Source: Bradyrhizobium guangzhouense (GTDB lineage Bacteria > Pseudomonadota > Alphaproteobacteria > Rhizobiales > Xanthobacteraceae). From it: a stretch of DNA of 64,000 nucleotides. The stretch is from the NCBI RefSeq assembly GCF_004114955.1, contig NZ_CP030053.1:6674001-6738000 (forward strand). Reading direction: 5' to 3'. Positions within the stretch are counted from its first letter, which is position 1. Every line of letters begins with the position of its first letter. A model generated the notes under the pieces. That model ran no database searches, was not told the origin of the DNA, and was given only the letters and a program-made list of their open reading frames with translations. Of the stretch, positions 33,802 through 42,603 are shown piece by piece. The translations under genes and the position numbers were made by a program.

Positions 33802-34434
33802 TCAGTACGCGAGAGCAGTTCCAGTGGGCTTGTTCAACGCGGCTGCCAGGGACTTGTACTCCTCGCAATCCGTCCCGCAGATGGCCGCGATCCGGCTGAG
33901 ATGAAACATCGCTTGCTCGCGATTGCCCTGCTCGAGCTGCCACAGACCATAATATTGCCAGGTCAGCACGTGGTTCGGGTCGATCGTCAGCGCGTGCTCG
34001 TACCAGATCTGCGATTGTTTGTAGTCACCGAGCTTGCGGTAGGAGTAACCGATCAGGTTCGCGACATTCGCATTGTCGTCGTGGCCGAGCGACTTCAACT
34101 GGGCGATCGCAGCCGTGTAGTCGTTGCGATCGTAGATGGTGTCGTAGGCGACGCGATATCCGGCGGCAAAAGCCGGATCATCGATACTCGACTGGTTGTT
34201 GGCCTTCTTGCCCTTCTGGGTCGCTTTGGTGTGGCTGCGCCCAGGATAGGTCGGGGCCGGCGTGTTCTGGCTGGAAGCGGGATGCGCGAAGGGATCCATA
34301 CCGCCTCCGCCACCACCACCACCGCCGCCTCCACCTCCGCCGCCTGCGGCCCAAACAGGTGCAGATCCGGCTGCGGCAACGAGCGCCGCGAGATACGCGC
34401 CGCGAACGGCAAGCCTGATGATCGGACTGACCAT
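33802..34434 (-). CDS. Secreted TPR protein with polyglycine tract
   Basis: A 210-residue exported protein. A signal peptide (to about WAA, residue 30) is followed at once by 15 consecutive Gly (31-45), then a Pro/Ser/Lys linker and two TPR-like repeats (AAGYRVAYDTIYDRNDYTAAIAQLKSLG; IGYSYRKLGDYKQSQIWYEHALTIDP). TPR proteins in the periplasm hold complexes together. AGGAG lies 6 nt before ATG 34434. The Gly codons are mixed GGT, GGC and GGA, so the tract is not simple slippage. The partner is unknown. Confidence 0.8.
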   Translation of the reverse strand: MVSPIIRLAVRGAYLAALVAAAGSAPVWAAGGGGGGGGGGGGGGGMDPFAHPASSQNTPAPTYPGRSHTKATQKGKKANNQSSIDDPAFAAGYRVAYDTIYDRNDYTAAIAQLKSLGHDDNANVANLIGYSYRKLGDYKQSQIWYEHALTIDPNHVLTWQYYGLWQLEQGNREQAMFHLSRIAAICGTDCEEYKSLAAALNKPTGTALAY

Positions 34435-34578
34435 TGTGGTCTCCTGATGTCTGCTCAAACACGCCCCGGACGAGATGATAACCCTGCTTCGGCAAGGATA
34501 TTCCCGCGACAGGCACGCGGGCACACCACGAGCGCGGCACGACAGGCGTGCTGCCATTGTTAGGCAGCCCGGGCCGGC

Positions 34579-36048
34579 TTACTGGAACGCGACTTCGGCA
34601 AAGCTACGAAGCTTGCGCGAATGCAGCCGCTCCGATTCCTGCTGTTTGAGCCGTTCCAGTGCCTTGAGACCGATTTCGAGATGCTGGCCGACGCGGCGGC
34701 GATAAAATTCGCTGGCCATGCCGGCAAGCTTGATCTCGCCGTGCAGCGGCTTGTCGGAGACGCAGAGCAGCGTGCCATAGGGCACGCGGAAGCGGTAACC
34801 GTTGGCAGCGATCGCGGCCGATTCCATATCGAGCGCGACCGCGCGCGATTGCGACAGGCGGCGAATGACCTCGGACCCCGAGATCTCCCAATTGCGGTTG
34901 TCGACGCTGGCCACTGTCCCGGTACGCATCAGACGCTTGAGCTCGAAACCTTCGAGACCCGTGACGTCCTCAACCGCCTGCTCCAGCGCGACCTGCGTCT
35001 CGGCCAGCGCCGGGATCGGCACCCACAGCGGCAGCTCGCGATCGAGCACATGGTCCTCCCGCACATAGCCATGCGCGAGCACGTAGTCGCCGAGCCGTTG
35101 GGTGTTGCGCAAGCCGGCGCAGTGTCCGAGCATCAGCCAGGCATGCGGCCGCAGCACCGCAACGTGATCGGTGACGTTGCGCGCATTGGACGGACCGGTG
35201 CCGATGTTGATTAATGTGATGCCGCGATAACCGGGCGCGACCAGATGGAAGGCCGGCATGTTCGGCGTGCGTGCAGGCGCGGCCCCGGTCGTGCTTCCGT
35301 CGCCGCGCGTGATGACGTTGCCAGGTGCAACGAACGCGTCGAGCCCGGCTTCGCCGGACTGCAGCCGCTGCTGGCAGAGCTCGGCGAAGGCATCGACATA
35401 GAATTGGTAGTTGGTAAAGATCACAAAGTTCTGGAAATGCTCGGGGTCCGTGCCGGTGTAGTGGTAGAGCCGGCGCAGCGAGTAGTCGACGCGGGCGGCG
35501 CGGAACAGCGAGAGCGGCTCGGGTGCGCCTGCCTGAAGCTGGAACGTACCGTCGGCGATGGAATCGTCCATCGTGCCGAGATCAGGAACGTCGAACGCGT
35601 CGCGCAGCGAACGCGTGACCGGTGAATTCTCGCTGGTGGTGATGGCCGCTTCGATGTTGATGTCGCGGCGATAGGCGAAATGGATCGGGATCGGCTCCGC
35701 GGATTCGCCGATCTCGACGGGCACGCCGTGGTTCTGGATCAAGAGACCAATCTGTTCGGTGAGATAGGCCCGGAACAGATCCGGCCGCGTCACGCTGGTC
35801 TCGTGCACGCCCGGTCCCGCGACGAAGCCGTAGGAGAGACGCGAATCCAGTCGCGCATGCGTCGCGGTGGTGAGACGGACGAAGGGATAGTAGGCCCGCA
35901 CCCGCGTCGTGATCGCCTCGCCCGAGACATAGGCCTCGAACCGGTCGCGCAGGAATTTTGTGTTGCGCTCGTAGATCTCTTCGAGGCGCGCGACGGCCGC
36001 GGATGCATCGGAGAAGGACTTCGTGGCGATAGCGGACGGGGTTTGCAT
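34579..36048 (-). CDS. amn: AMP nucleosidase
   Basis: A 489-residue enzyme that cleaves AMP to adenine and ribose 5-phosphate, controlling adenylate pools. Length is close to E. coli Amn (484). The N-terminal Amn-specific domain (about 1-190) includes RAYYPFVRLTTATHARLDSRLSYGFVAGPGVHETSVTRPDLF. The C-terminal phosphorylase-like domain includes GITLINIGTGPSNARNVTDHVAVLRPHAWLMLGHCAGLRN and ALDMESAAIAANGYRFRVPYGTLLCVSDKPLHGE with the catalytic Asp/Glu. ATG 36048 (MQTPSA) is chosen; the longer open frame enters a repeat element. Confidence 0.95.
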   Translation of the reverse strand: MQTPSAIATKSFSDASAAVARLEEIYERNTKFLRDRFEAYVSGEAITTRVRAYYPFVRLTTATHARLDSRLSYGFVAGPGVHETSVTRPDLFRAYLTEQIGLLIQNHGVPVEIGESAEPIPIHFAYRRDINIEAAITTSENSPVTRSLRDAFDVPDLGTMDDSIADGTFQLQAGAPEPLSLFRAARVDYSLRRLYHYTGTDPEHFQNFVIFTNYQFYVDAFAELCQQRLQSGEAGLDAFVAPGNVITRGDGSTTGAAPARTPNMPAFHLVAPGYRGITLINIGTGPSNARNVTDHVAVLRPHAWLMLGHCAGLRNTQRLGDYVLAHGYVREDHVLDRELPLWVPIPALAETQVALEQAVEDVTGLEGFELKRLMRTGTVASVDNRNWEISGSEVIRRLSQSRAVALDMESAAIAANGYRFRVPYGTLLCVSDKPLHGEIKLAGMASEFYRRRVGQHLEIGLKALERLKQQESERLHSRKLRSFAEVAFQ

Positions 36049-36102
36049 CGTTCGACCGGCGGGATGTTGGACCTGAGTCGAACTATAGCAAGAAGCAGGT
36101 GC

Positions 36103-36193
36103 CGTAGGGTGGGTTAGCGCAGCGTAACCCACCACTTCCGCTTCGGCGGATAGAGAATTGGTGGGTTACGGCTTCGCCTAACCCACCCTACGA
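36103..36193. repeat. Dispersed inverted repeat, family GTAGGGTGGGTTA, copy 3
   Basis: CGTAGGGTGGGTTAGCGCAG and TTCGCCTAACCCACCCTACG mirror each other, with the inner pair GTAACCCACCACTTC and GAATTGGTGGGTTAC. It lies between the AMP nucleosidase and HlyD genes. Confidence 0.85.
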
Positions 36194-36221
36194 GATCGGC
36201 GAGATCGATCTACGGCGCGCG

Positions 36222-37556
36222 TCACTTCTCGCGGAAGGCCCGCATGAACTGGTCATGCAGCGGCTTCAATAGGTAGGACAGCATGGTGCGGTCGCCGGTC
36301 TGCACGAAGGCCTCCACCGGCATGCCGGGGATCAGCTTGGAATCACCGAGCTTGGCGACCTCTTCCGCCGACATCGAGACGCGGATGGTGTAGTAGCTCT
36401 GGCCCGTGCGCTGGTCGGTGGTGACGTCGGGCGAGACGCGGCTGACGACGCCAGTGAGCTCCGGCGTGGTGCGCTGGTTGAAGGCGGACAGACGCAGCAG
36501 CGTCTTCTGGCCGATCTGCAGCTTGTCGATATCGACCGGATTGACCTTGGCCTCGACCTGGAGGTCGTCGGTCTGCGGCACGATCAGCATCAAGGTGTCG
36601 CCGGCGGTGACGACGCCGCCGACGGTATGCACCGTCGATTGCAGCACCATGCCGTCCTGCGGGGCGCGGATGTCGACGCGCCGGAGCTGGTCTTCGGCCG
36701 CAACCTTGCGCTCGATCAGCTCGCCGCTCTTGTCGTTGGTCTCGCGCAGATCCTTGGAGACCTCGCTCACCATGTCCTTGTCGACCTGGATGATCTGCAG
36801 CTCGGTCTCGGTGATCTTGCCCTTGGCCTGCGCCCGCGAGGCGATGTACTGCGCGCGCTCGCCGTTGAGGCGGGCGGAGTCGCGCTCCAGCGTGGTCAGG
36901 CGCGAGATCTGCACCAGGTGCTTGTCGTAGAGATCGCGCACGCCCGTGAGCTCCTGCTGCACCAGCGCGATCTCCTTGTCTTTGGCTTTCTCCTGCGCGA
37001 CGAGGCCTTCGATCTCCTCGTTGAGCTGCTGGATGCGCTCGCGAAGCTGGGCCTTCTGGCCGGCCCTGCCGTTGACGCGGACGTCGAAAAGCTTGCTTTC
37101 GCTGTCGAGCAGCGCCTTGACGTCGGGATCGTCGGCGCGATCAAGCAGCGAAGCCGGGAATTGGATCTTGTCGAGACCGCGCTGCTCGGCCTGGAGGCGT
37201 GCCGCACGCGCCTGCGCGGCATCGAGATTCTTGGTCACGATGGCGAGATTGGCCCTGGTGACGGTGTCGTCGAGCCGCACCACGATATCGCCGGCCTTGA
37301 CCACGTCACCGTCGCGGGCGCGCACCTCGCCGACGACGCCGCCGGTCGGATGCTGCACCTTCTTGACGTTGGATTCGACCACGATCTGACCGGGCGCGAT
37401 CAGCGCGCCCGAGATCAGCACCGTCGAGGCCCAGCCGCCGAGGCCGACGGCGAGAAACGCCACGATTCCGAGCCCGAGCAACAGGTGAAACCGGATCGAG
37501 TCCCGCACGGTCTTCGTCGCGGCGGGCTTTGTCCCGCCAACCGTCATCGTGCTCAT
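36222..37556 (-). CDS. Type I secretion membrane fusion protein (HlyD family)
   Basis: A 444-residue periplasmic adaptor. One N-terminal membrane segment (about 25-48, FHLLLGLGIVAFLAVGLGGWASTVL), a lipoyl-like half GALIAPGQIVVESNVKKVQHPTGGVVGEVRARDGDVVKAGDIV, a long coiled coil (about 100-290), the second lipoyl half VDIRAPQDGMVLQSTVHTVGGVV, and the HlyD C-terminal barrel. It links the ABC exporter to a TolC-like channel. Its ATG overlaps the ABC gene stop by 4 bp. No outer membrane channel gene is in the window. Confidence 0.93.
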   Translation of the reverse strand: MSTMTVGGTKPAATKTVRDSIRFHLLLGLGIVAFLAVGLGGWASTVLISGALIAPGQIVVESNVKKVQHPTGGVVGEVRARDGDVVKAGDIVVRLDDTVTRANLAIVTKNLDAAQARAARLQAEQRGLDKIQFPASLLDRADDPDVKALLDSESKLFDVRVNGRAGQKAQLRERIQQLNEEIEGLVAQEKAKDKEIALVQQELTGVRDLYDKHLVQISRLTTLERDSARLNGERAQYIASRAQAKGKITETELQIIQVDKDMVSEVSKDLRETNDKSGELIERKVAAEDQLRRVDIRAPQDGMVLQSTVHTVGGVVTAGDTLMLIVPQTDDLQVEAKVNPVDIDKLQIGQKTLLRLSAFNQRTTPELTGVVSRVSPDVTTDQRTGQSYYTIRVSMSAEEVAKLGDSKLIPGMPVEAFVQTGDRTMLSYLLKPLHDQFMRAFREK

Positions 37557-39301
37557 GCTTTGGCCACTCCGCCTTCGCTGACGACCTTGATCGGCGCCGG
37601 CGGCGCGACGCGGGGTTGCAGCACCTGGGCGAGCACCTGCTCCTTCGGACCGAAGGCCTGCATGCGACCGTCGCGCAGCACCAGGATCTGGTCGACCGCC
37701 TCGACGCCGATGGGACGGTGCGCCACCACGATGACGATCGCGCCGCGCTCGCGCGCGCTGCGAATGGCACGGGTCAGCGCTTCGTCGCCTTCGGTGTCGA
37801 GATTGGAATTGGGCTCGTCCAGCACGATCAGGAACGGATGGCCGTAGAGCGCGCGCGCCAGCGCCACGCGCTGGGCCTGGCCGGCCGAGAGCGAATTGCC
37901 CTGCTCGCCGACTTGGGTGTTGTAGCCCTCGCGCATCTTGATGATCATCTCATGCACGCCGGCCTCCTTGGCCGCCGCGATGATGCCGTCGGAGCTCGCC
38001 TCGGGATCGAACCGGCTGATGTTCTGCGCGATGGTGCCGCCGAACAATTCGACGTCCTGCGGCAGATAGCCGATGTGGCGGCCGAGCACGTCACTCGACC
38101 ATTGGTCGAGCGCCGCGCCATCGAGCCGGACCTTGCCGCGGACCGGTTGCCAGACGCCGACCAGCGCGCGGATCAGCGAGGATTTGCCGGAGCCGCTCGG
38201 CCCGATCACGCCGAGGCCGTTGCCGGCTTCGAGTGCAAAATTGACGTCCTGGACGATAAGGCGCTGGTCGCCCGGCGCCACCATGGCAACGCCTTCGACC
38301 GAGAGGCGGCTGGTGGGCGCCTGCAGCTGGGTCGGAATCGTCTGCGCCGGCATCTGCTCCAGCAGACGGCTGAGGCGGTGCCAGCTCTGGCGCGCGGCGA
38401 CGAAGGATTTCCAGTGCGCGATCGCGAGATCCACCGGCGCCAGCGCGCGGGCGGACAGGATCGAGCCGGCGATGATGATGCCGGCGGTCGCCTCCTGCTT
38501 GATGACGAGCGTGGCGCCGACCGCGAGCACGGCCGATTGCAGCATCATGCGCAGCACTTTGGCGATCGCGCCGAGGCCGCCGGAGACGTCGCTCGCATGC
38601 TGATTGCCGGCGAGGTATTTTTCATTGGCCGCGCTCCAGCGCGCGTTGAGCCGGCCGGCCATGCCCATCGACACCAGCACTTCGGCGTTGCGGCGGCTGG
38701 ATTGAGCGAGGTCGTTGCGCTGGGCGGCAAGGCCCATGGCCTCCTTCGCCGGCTGGCGGGACAGGAACTCGGTGACGAGCGTCAGGCCGACCAGGATGGT
38801 GGCGCCGACCAAGGCGGTCAGGCCGATCCAGACGTGGAAGGCGAAGCAGATGCCGAGATAGAGCGGCAGCCAGGGCAGGTCGAAGAACGCGCTCGGTCCC
38901 ATGCTGCCGAGGAAGGAGCGGACATTGTCGAGGTCGCGCAGCGGCTGCAGGCCTTCGTTGCGGTTGCCGACCACGAGCGGCAGCCGCACGATAGTGTCGA
39001 ACACGCGCTTGTTCAGGGCTTCATCGAGCGCGGTGCCGACCCGTCCCAGGATGCGGCTGCGGATCATGTCGAGCACGCCCTGCGCCATATAGAGGCCGCC
39101 GGCGAGGACGATCAGGCCGACCAGGGTCGGGATGCTGCGGCTCGGCAGCACCCGGTCGTAAACCTCCAGCATGAAGATCGACCCGGTCAGATAGAGCAGG
39201 TTGATCATGCAGCTCATGAAGGCGACGCCGACGAATGCGGTGCGGCAGGCACGCAGCGCGTCACCGAGCTCTGAACGGCGGAGGCCGGGAACGGCTGCCA
39301 T
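37553..39301 (-). CDS. Type I secretion ABC transporter (PrtD/HlyB-like)
   Basis: A 582-residue fused permease-ATPase. About five or six membrane segments fill residues 20-310. The ATPase domain has Walker A GPSGSGKSSLIRAL, signature LSAGQAQRVALARALYG and Walker B LIVLDEPNSNLD. LSAGQ instead of LSGGQ is usual in the PrtD family. There is no N-terminal C39 peptidase domain, so substrates keep their C-terminal signal. The HlyD gene overlaps it by 4 bp. The large RTX-tailed protein at 52-64 kb is a candidate substrate, which is inference. Confidence 0.93.
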   Translation of the reverse strand: MAAVPGLRRSELGDALRACRTAFVGVAFMSCMINLLYLTGSIFMLEVYDRVLPSRSIPTLVGLIVLAGGLYMAQGVLDMIRSRILGRVGTALDEALNKRVFDTIVRLPLVVGNRNEGLQPLRDLDNVRSFLGSMGPSAFFDLPWLPLYLGICFAFHVWIGLTALVGATILVGLTLVTEFLSRQPAKEAMGLAAQRNDLAQSSRRNAEVLVSMGMAGRLNARWSAANEKYLAGNQHASDVSGGLGAIAKVLRMMLQSAVLAVGATLVIKQEATAGIIIAGSILSARALAPVDLAIAHWKSFVAARQSWHRLSRLLEQMPAQTIPTQLQAPTSRLSVEGVAMVAPGDQRLIVQDVNFALEAGNGLGVIGPSGSGKSSLIRALVGVWQPVRGKVRLDGAALDQWSSDVLGRHIGYLPQDVELFGGTIAQNISRFDPEASSDGIIAAAKEAGVHEMIIKMREGYNTQVGEQGNSLSAGQAQRVALARALYGHPFLIVLDEPNSNLDTEGDEALTRAIRSARERGAIVIVVAHRPIGVEAVDQILVLRDGRMQAFGPKEQVLAQVLQPRVAPPAPIKVVSEGGVAKA

Positions 39302-39567
39302 CAGTCTGATCTCTTTCGGGTGTGGGGCAGAACCCCTGAATTCAAAGGCAAATCGAGGCGTACGCGCCGCGGATTAATATCGGGTTCTCCCCGCTTGCAA
39401 TGCAATCAAATTCATCCGGGCCTCGCCACATCTACTGCGGTCAGCCCAATCCGCAAGTCCGGTATTTCACAGTCATTGCGGCTTTTTCGAGTAAAGACAA
39501 GCGCCTCCCGCCAAGGGCGCTGGAAGGCGCGCGGGGGAGAGGCGCAAGGTTCCGATCGATCGAACCG

Positions 39568-39837
39568 CTAGAGCCGGCCGCCGCCGCGGACCAGCCGGAC
39601 CACCAGCAGCAGGATGATGGCGCCGATGGCGGAATAGATGATCTCCGAGACCAGCCCGACGCCGATATGGATGCCGAGCCTTGGGAACAGGAAGGTCGCG
39701 ACGAACGCACCGGCGATGCCGATCACGATGTCGCCGATGATGCCGAACCCGGCGCCGCGCACAACCTTGCCAGCGAGCCAGCCGGCCACCAGGCCGACGA
39801 ACAGGATGACGATGAGGCTTTGACCTGAAATGTACAT
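39568..39837 (-). CDS. GlsB/YeaQ/YmgE family membrane protein
   Basis: An 89-residue inner membrane protein with three hydrophobic segments and the family pattern GLVAGWLAGKVVRGAGFGIIGDIVIGIAGAFVATFLFP. Members are induced in envelope or general stress; the molecular role is unclear. ATG 39837 has GAGGGACTTCATC before it. It is a single gene between T1SS and the peptide importer operon. Confidence 0.9.
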   Translation of the reverse strand: MYISGQSLIVILFVGLVAGWLAGKVVRGAGFGIIGDIVIGIAGAFVATFLFPRLGIHIGVGLVSEIIYSAIGAIILLLVVRLVRGGGRL

Positions 39838-40025
39838 AAGATGAAGTCCCTCTCCGTGAACGCCGCCATGGAACCGGAACCGGGATGAATGGGGTCTGAA
39901 TGCCCCCCCGGAGGCCCCCTCACGGCAAAATCGCGAAAACAACCCCATGCACAGTAGAAATGGCCTTGCCGCGATGCGCGGGGCGGATTGTGCCAAGGGC
40001 GTACCGGCGCAAGGGATTTTTGGAT

Positions 40026-40997
40026 TCAGGAGGGCACCGGCTCCGCCAGCACGCACCTTGCCGTCCTCCCCGGACCGACCTCGACATTGTCAGGCAGCTG
40101 CTCGAGGCAGCGGGGCTGGGCTACGGCGCAGCGGGGCGCGAAGGAGCAGGTGTGCGGCTTTTCGGCCAGCGAGGGCGGGGTGCCGGGGATGGTTTCGAGC
40201 CGCTGGCCCCGGCTGGCGCCGTGGATGGTCGAGGCGAGCAGGCCCCTGGCATAGGGGTGCACCGGGGTGCGGACGATATCGCGAAGAGTCCCCTGCTCCA
40301 CGATCTGGCCGGCATACATCACCGCAACGCGGTCGCAGATCTCGATCGCGACGCCGATGTCGTGGGTGACGAAGATGACGGACATGCCGAACTCGCGCTG
40401 CAATTCGCGCAGCAGCAGCAGGATCTGGATCTGCACGGTGGCATCGAGCGCGGTGGTGGGTTCATCCGCCAGCAGGATCCTGGGACGGCAGGCGAGCGCG
40501 AGCGCAATCATCGCGCGCTGGCGCATGCCGCCGGACATTTCGTGCGGATACGCATCGAGCCGGCGCTTTGCCGAGGGGATGCGCACGATGTCGAGCATCT
40601 CCAGCGCGCGTGCGCGCCCTTCCGCATGAGACTTGCCCTCGTGGCGCACCACGCTTTCGGCGATCTGCGCGCCGATGGTGTAGACAGGGTCGAGCGCGAG
40701 CGCCGGCTCCTGGAAGATCATCGACACGGTCTGGCCACGGAACGAGGACAGCTCCTCGTCGCTCATCGCGAGCACATCGCGGCCCATGACGTTGACCTTG
40801 CCCGCGATCTGCGTGCGCTTCTTCGGCAATAGCCGCATCAGCGCGCGCAGGGTCACGCTCTTGCCCGAACCGGACTCGCCGAGCAGGCCCAGCACCTCGC
40901 CGTCACCGAGCGAGAGATTGAGATCGTTCACGGCATAGACCGTGCGCTCGCCGGTGAAGCGGATGTTGAGGCCTGAGATCTCGACGAGCTTTGTCAT
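40026..40997 (-). CDS. Peptide-type ABC transporter ATPase (DppD-like)
   Basis: A 323-residue ABC ATPase of the oligopeptide family. Walker A GESGSGKSVTLRAL, signature EMSGGMRQRAMIALAL, Walker B PRILLADEPTTALD, then the C-terminal OppD/F segment with HPYARGLLASTI and the Cys-containing zinc/cluster-like tail (PHTCSFAPRCAVAQPRCLEQ). It couples ATP hydrolysis to import. It is last in the operon and its start overlaps the amidase stop by 4 bp. Confidence 0.93.
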   Translation of the reverse strand: MTKLVEISGLNIRFTGERTVYAVNDLNLSLGDGEVLGLLGESGSGKSVTLRALMRLLPKKRTQIAGKVNVMGRDVLAMSDEELSSFRGQTVSMIFQEPALALDPVYTIGAQIAESVVRHEGKSHAEGRARALEMLDIVRIPSAKRRLDAYPHEMSGGMRQRAMIALALACRPRILLADEPTTALDATVQIQILLLLRELQREFGMSVIFVTHDIGVAIEICDRVAVMYAGQIVEQGTLRDIVRTPVHPYARGLLASTIHGASRGQRLETIPGTPPSLAEKPHTCSFAPRCAVAQPRCLEQLPDNVEVGPGRTARCVLAEPVPS

Positions 40998-42409
40998 GAC
41001 GGCAGTTTTGGCAACCTCTCGTGATAGTCGGTGGCGCGCTGGAACGCGGCGCCGATGGTCAGCAAAGTCGCCTCATCGAAGGAGCGGCCGATCAGTTGCA
41101 TGCCGACCGGGAGGCCGCTTCTGGTAAAGCCTGATGGCACCGTCAGCGACGGCAGGCCCAAGAAGTTCACCGGGCGCGTGAACAGCGCCAGCCGCTGCAA
41201 CAGTGCCGGCGCATCCGGTCCGCCGCCGACATCGCTCTCCTCGATCGTCGGCGCCGGCACCGGGGAGGCGGGCGCGATCACCGCGTCGACGCCGGCGGTC
41301 GCCGCATTGTGCGCAGCGAGCGCCGGGCCACGCCAGCGCATCGCCTCGAGATAGGTGATAGCGGGAACGGCAAGGCCGTTCTGAAGCCGCATCAAGGTTT
41401 GTGGGCCATAGTCCTGCGGCCGCTCGATCATCCAGCGCTTGTGGAAGGCGGCCGCCTCCACGGCGAGCACGAGCTGGGCTGCGGCCTGCAATTGCCGCTG
41501 ATCCGGCAGTTCGACCTTGACGATGTCGGCGCCCTCGCGCTTGAGCACCGCGATGGTCTCGTCCAGCACGCGCGCGACCTCGCCGTCGAGATCATCGACA
41601 TAGTAGGATGCTGGCACGCCGATCTTGAGACCTTTGAGCGAGCCCTTGGTCGCGGCGACGTAGTCCGAGAGCGGCTCCTGGCTCGTGGTCGAATCCTCGG
41701 GATCGGGACCGGCGATCAAGGCCAGCAGCAGCGCGCAATCTTCCGCGGTGCGGGCGAGCGGGCCGACCGTGTCGAGCGATTGCGACAGCGGCATCGCGCC
41801 GGCGCGGCTGACACGGCCGACCGTGGTCTTCAGCCCCGTGACGCCGCAGAAATGCGCGGGGAAGCGGATCGAGCCGCCGGTGTCCGAGCCGAGCGCCGCA
41901 TAGGTCAGACGCGCGGCGACCGCCGACCCGGAGCCCGAGGACGAGCCGCCGGTGATATGCGCAACGTTCCAGGGATTGCGCACCGGGCCGTAATGGGCGT
42001 TGTGGCCGGTCGGGCCATAGGCGAATTCGGCCAGATGCAGCGTGCCGAGCCTGACCTGGCCGGCGTCCTTCAGCCGCTGCAACGCCGTCGACGTCACTGA
42101 TGGCACGAAATCGCGGCGGATCAGCGAGCCGCAGGTCGCGACCTTGCCGGCATCGTAATACATGTCCTTGTGGGCCAGCGGCACGCCATGCAGCGGGCCA
42201 CGCACCTCGCCTTTCGCAAGCTGGGCGTCGGCAGCGTCAGCCGCCTTCAGCGCGGCTTCAGACTCGATCGACATGAAGGCATTGAGATGCGGCTGCCACT
42301 GCGCAATGCGATGCAGCAGCGCGCGCGTCACCTCATGCGAGGAGACCTGCTTCATCGCGATCGCACGCGCGACCTCGGTGAGCGTCATCAGGGCGGGCTC
42401 AGTGCTCAT
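40994..42409 (-). CDS. Amidase, AtzE-like, within an ABC importer operon
   Basis: A 471-residue amidase-signature enzyme. The Lys is in GVPLAHKDMYYDAG, the Gly/Ser signature is HITGGSSSGSGSAVAA, and the nucleophile Ser in GSDTGGSIRFPAHFCG. Starts at ATG 42409. A 65-residue AtzG-like gene overlaps it by 4 bp upstream and the DppD-like ATPase by 4 bp downstream. In known biuret/cyanurate systems, AtzG binds AtzE, so this pair may form a similar complex. The substrate probably comes in through the transporter. That it acts on biuret itself is not shown. Confidence 0.87.
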   Translation of the reverse strand: MSTEPALMTLTEVARAIAMKQVSSHEVTRALLHRIAQWQPHLNAFMSIESEAALKAADAADAQLAKGEVRGPLHGVPLAHKDMYYDAGKVATCGSLIRRDFVPSVTSTALQRLKDAGQVRLGTLHLAEFAYGPTGHNAHYGPVRNPWNVAHITGGSSSGSGSAVAARLTYAALGSDTGGSIRFPAHFCGVTGLKTTVGRVSRAGAMPLSQSLDTVGPLARTAEDCALLLALIAGPDPEDSTTSQEPLSDYVAATKGSLKGLKIGVPASYYVDDLDGEVARVLDETIAVLKREGADIVKVELPDQRQLQAAAQLVLAVEAAAFHKRWMIERPQDYGPQTLMRLQNGLAVPAITYLEAMRWRGPALAAHNAATAGVDAVIAPASPVPAPTIEESDVGGGPDAPALLQRLALFTRPVNFLGLPSLTVPSGFTRSGLPVGMQLIGRSFDEATLLTIGAAFQRATDYHERLPKLPS

Positions 42410-42603
42410 TTCGACACCTTCGTGGCTTGCGCGAGCGGATAGAGCGCGGGCTCGAGATCGAACGGCAGCGTGCCGGCGATGGCCGCAAAGCCTTCGAAAG
42501 CAGGCCCGATGGAATTGGAGATGCGCGTCGCAATCTCCTCGTCCACGGGGACGCCGGCGACTTGCGTCGTCGCCTGGATTTCCTTTGCCGTTGGTCTCGT
42601 CAT
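42406..42603 (-). CDS. AtzG-like (DUF4089) small amidase partner
   Basis: A 65-residue protein MTRPTAKEIQATTQVAGVPV... with a helical core, ending GTLPFDLEPALYPLAQATKVSK; the F-x-L/D-x-E-P-A pattern is typical of AtzG/DUF4089 proteins, which are structurally GatC-like subunits of an amidase. It overlaps the ABC ATPase before it and the amidase after it by 4 bp each. Family assignment is from motif memory and length. Confidence 0.65.
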   Translation of the reverse strand: MTRPTAKEIQATTQVAGVPVDEEIATRISNSIGPAFEGFAAIAGTLPFDLEPALYPLAQATKVSK

